DNA of 14,641 nt from Phycisphaerales bacterium. Lineage in GTDB: Bacteria > Planctomycetota > Phycisphaerae > UBA1845. The notes under the pieces were generated by a model. It was not told the origin of the DNA, did not search any database, and saw nothing but the letters and a program-made list of their open reading frames with translations. How positions within the stretch are numbered: the first letter of the stretch is position 1; each line of letters starts with the position of its first letter. A program made the position numbers and the translations under genes. Positions 14,226-14,641 of the stretch are shown in pieces. The DNA lies in the NCBI GenBank assembly GCA_030612785.1, contig JAUWNF010000024.1:1-14641 (forward strand), written 5' to 3'.

Positions 14226-14252
14226 TGTAGCAGGTTGGCCTTCCGAGCTACA
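14226..14252. repeat. inverted repeat TGTAGC...GCTACA
   Basis: TGTAGC (14226-14231) and GCTACA (14247-14252) are perfect inverted arms around a 15-nt GC-rich centre. The arms match those of the repeat at 12034-12088, so this is probably a shorter or decayed member of the same family. Confidence 0.5.
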
Positions 14253-14273
14253 GTACTTTGGAGAACAAGAAGC

Positions 14274-14504
14274 ATGGTCAATATAAGGCACGAAATACTG
14301 GAGGTGGGGTTTGGCCAAGACTTGGCTGTATTTGCGCGCGAAAGCGAACAATCGCCCGCCGATTCGGCCGAGCAATCGGCCGAATCGACGCCGTTCAACG
14401 AATACGTGATCATCGTTGACGATAGTAACTCCGCTCCCCCCCCTCGACCCGTAACCGAAGAGCATCCAGTCTACGAATGGCCTCAGAGCACGGCAGCTTA
14501 CTAG
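14274..14504 (+). CDS. possible small acidic protein, doubtful
   Basis: An ATG at 14274, with GGAG at 14260-14263 about 10 nt before it, opens 76 codons (MVNIRHEILEVGF...). The protein has an acidic, Ser/Glu/Ala-rich middle (ARESEQSPADSAEQSAES), a hydrophobic YVIIVDD strand, a short Pro run and a TEEHPVYEWPQ end. No family is recognised. A perfect 11-bp inverted repeat (14360-14387) lies inside it. The length and composition could arise by chance, so I give it low weight. Confidence 0.28.
   Translation: MVNIRHEILEVGFGQDLAVFARESEQSPADSAEQSAESTPFNEYVIIVDDSNSAPPPRPVTEEHPVYEWPQSTAAY
14360..14387. repeat. perfect 11-bp inverted repeat
   Basis: CGATTCGGCCG (14360-14370) and CGGCCGAATCG (14377-14387) are exact reverse complements around the 6-nt loop AGCAAT. 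It could be an RNA hairpin, an operator or a dispersed repeat. It lies inside the doubtful small ORF, where it encodes the DSAEQSAES stretch. Confidence 0.7.
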
Positions 14505-14641
14505 CCCAAGTTAGCCAGTAGTCGAGAATCTTCGGCTTTTTTGAGGCTGCAATCTTCGATTGCGAGCCACTGCGAACGCTCGGAGCCTGAAACGGGCGTG
14601 TAGTCAAAACCTACCCCCTTGAATGGAGCTGCATCACTTGC
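14505..14641. other. right-edge region with a hairpin, no gene seen
   Basis: A hairpin GGCTGCAATC-TTC-GATTGC-G-AGCC (14545-14568, one bulge) is present. A T6 run lies upstream of it, not downstream, so it is not a plus-strand terminator. No coding frame was seen before the window ends. Confidence 0.4.

Larger units (their letters stand above)
13883..14273. other. non-coding region with small palindromes
   Basis: I see no convincing gene here. Inverted repeats include CTTCGC-GAACT-GCGAAG (13934-13950) and TGATCGG/CCGATCA (14091-14097 and 14107-14113). The AT-rich repeats near 14194-14252 are listed separately. No good T-tract terminator for the GT4 gene was found. Confidence 0.45.

Noticed and set aside
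14103..14465. 120-codon minus ORF at the right end
   Set aside because: No family-like sequence, no convincing ribosome binding site, and it covers the AT-rich repeats.
14535..14568. T6 run plus hairpin as a terminator
   Set aside because: On the plus strand the T run precedes the hairpin, and on the minus strand it becomes an A run, so neither orientation is an intrinsic terminator.

Overview
This is a GC-rich bacterial window without rRNA, tRNA, CRISPR or an intact insertion sequence that I could find. Taxonomy is inferred from gene style only. A bacterial TMTC-like membrane/TPR protein, a SWIB-domain protein with a lysine-rich histone-H1-like tail, a fused methyltransferase/glycosyltransferase, and intergenic palindromic repeats of the GTAGGGTGGGT and TGTAGCGG types together fit a Planctomycetota-like or related PVC-type environmental bacterium. 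I hold that only moderately, because no marker gene is present.

Layout. Positions 1-1516 (minus) hold the 5' part of a large TMTC/PMT-type membrane glycosyltransferase with C-terminal TPRs; it runs off the left edge. Divergent from it, 1680-3003 (plus) is a two-gene operon for 3-oxoacid CoA-transferase subunits A and B, with a 50-nt overlap and a plausible sigma70-like promoter. At 3004-3080 there are two tandem palindromic repeats. They are followed by a MntA/HepT toxin-antitoxin pair (3100-3725) and an unrecognised 282-residue protein (3820-4668), which together look like a small mobile or defence-type islet.

Positions 4655-11063 (minus) form a surface-glycan cluster read right to left: a Wzz-type chain-length/co-polymerase protein, a SAM methyltransferase, a GT-C membrane glycosyltransferase, and a methyltransferase-GT2 fusion. 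Polysaccharide-chain control, lipid-linked or membrane sugar transfer and methylation are therefore encoded together, but no polymerase, flippase or tyrosine kinase is visible here. After a divergent control region, 11403-11831 (plus) encodes the Lys-rich SWIB protein with a hairpin terminator behind it. A 590-bp non-coding stretch with a three-stem palindromic repeat follows. A GT4 glycosyltransferase (12422-13882, plus) comes next, with a good promoter and ribosome binding site. The last 760 bp are mostly non-coding and hold an AT-rich island with a 12-bp-spaced direct repeat, a GTAGC-type inverted repeat and a doubtful small ORF containing a perfect 11-bp inverted repeat.

The best candidates for something undescribed are the unknown protein coupled to the HepT/MntA module, the SWIB/H1-like fusion, and the structured right-hand end.
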